From Polyangiaceae bacterium (GTDB lineage: Bacteria > Myxococcota > Polyangia > Polyangiales > Polyangiaceae), in assembly GCA_025936205.1 (NCBI GenBank), contig JAICTU010000487.1, positions 1-6,741 of the forward strand: a DNA stretch of 6,741 nucleotides, in the 5' to 3' direction. How positions within the stretch are numbered: position 1 is the first letter of the stretch; every line of letters begins with the position of its first letter. The position numbers and the translations under genes were made by a program. Shown piece by piece: positions 6,427-6,741 of this stretch. The notes below the pieces were generated by a model, which was not told where the DNA came from, ran no database searches, and was given only the letters and a program-made list of their open reading frames with translations.

Positions 6427-6741
6427 CCCGCGCGAGGAGCTCGGCGGCGCGGCGAGCCTGGCCCTGGCGCAAGGCGCTGAATGCCAGTCCGGCGCACGCG
6501 CTCACCAGCATCGGCAGCGCGCCGGTCTGCCGCGCGAGCTCGATCGACCTCTGCTGGTAAGTGCTCGCAGCCTCATACCTGCGCTCCACGAAGGCCAGGT
6601 GCCCGAGGCCGTCGAGCACCTGCAGCGCACCCCACGGGATACCGAGCTTCTCGAAGCGAGCCAAGCTGCGCGAGAGCCGTGCCTCCACGCCTTCCAGGCA
6701 GCCCGCGAGGATCTTGAGCTCGGCCAGCTTGTACTCGGCGA
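6269..6741 (-). CDS. C-terminal fragment of a TPR-like helical-repeat protein, probably a regulator (partial, N-terminus beyond right edge)
   Basis: The frame is open from the right edge to a TGA at 6271-6269, giving 156 visible residues with no upstream stop; a GTG at 6688 is internal and not a likely start. The sequence is all-helical and Ala/Leu-rich, with repeats of the form 'A-x-x-x-L-x-x-L-G-x-L-A-x-x-x-x-x-Y-x-x-A-x-x-x-x-x-x-S-I-x-L-A-R', as in tetratricopeptide-like arrays. The end (FSEEQLASWMESGRRLDL) resembles the usual C-termini of large ATPase- or kinase-linked TPR regulators, where a glutamate-rich helix is followed by 'W-x-x-G-R-x-L'. Such proteins use the array for protein contacts or signal sensing. 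The N-terminal domain that would name it (kinase, LuxR or AAA-type ATPase) is not in the window. Good third-position G+C supports that it is a real gene, including where it overlaps the protease. Confidence 0.75.
   Translation of the reverse strand, partial: AEYKLAELKILAGCLEGVEARLSRSLARFEKLGIPWGALQVLDGLGHLAFVERRYEAASTYQQRSIELARQTGALPMLVSACAGLAFSALRQGQARRAAELLARVTGHPATEERTRLRRLQPALEELKQRFSEEQLASWMESGRRLDLTGELPAPA

Noticed and set aside
6481..6717. Short plus-strand frames beyond the protease stop
   Set aside because: They are Arg/Ala/Pro/Ser-rich antisense images of the TPR-like gene, which has better third-position composition and a sensible helical pattern.

Overview
The window is GC-rich (about two-thirds G+C by eye) with a strong preference for G or C at third codon positions. 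Three features point to a myxobacterium (Myxococcota), most likely of the Polyangiales/Sorangium type: a very large lipoprotein with Gly/Ala/Thr-rich linkers, a ZU5-like domain behind a lipobox, and a TPR-type helical regulator fragment. This placement is inferred from protein style; no marker gene is present.

Layout. Positions 1-3140 are filled by one long minus-strand gene that starts at 3140 and runs off the left edge still open (1046 complete codons visible). It encodes a secreted lipoprotein: signal peptide with lipobox, ZU5-like domain, Gly-rich linker, then four copies of a Trp/Cys-rich module of about 150 residues. A further Gly-rich linker, ending in a GGAST minisatellite, is cut by the window edge. 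Positions 3141-3405 are a divergent intergenic region. Positions 3406-6426 encode, on the plus strand, a complete exported zinc protease of family M16 (PqqL/insulinase-like, two halves, active site in the first). Its 3' end overlaps convergently by 158 bp with the C-terminal end of a minus-strand helical-repeat protein gene (6269-6741) that enters from the right edge.

How the genes relate. The lipoprotein and the protease are transcribed divergently and both products are predicted to be exported. This is compatible with a shared envelope or extracellular role, but nothing in the sequence proves a functional link. The right-hand gene looks like the tail of a large TPR-containing regulator and has no evident connection to the other two.

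The most interesting points are the four-copy module, whose exact family I do not recognise; the evidence that modules 1 and 2 arose by duplication of a linker-plus-module unit; the 15-bp tandem repeat at the left edge; and the composition evidence that the last 47 or so codons of the protease are antisense read-through over the neighbouring gene. I see no mobile element, CRISPR array, RNA gene or defence system.
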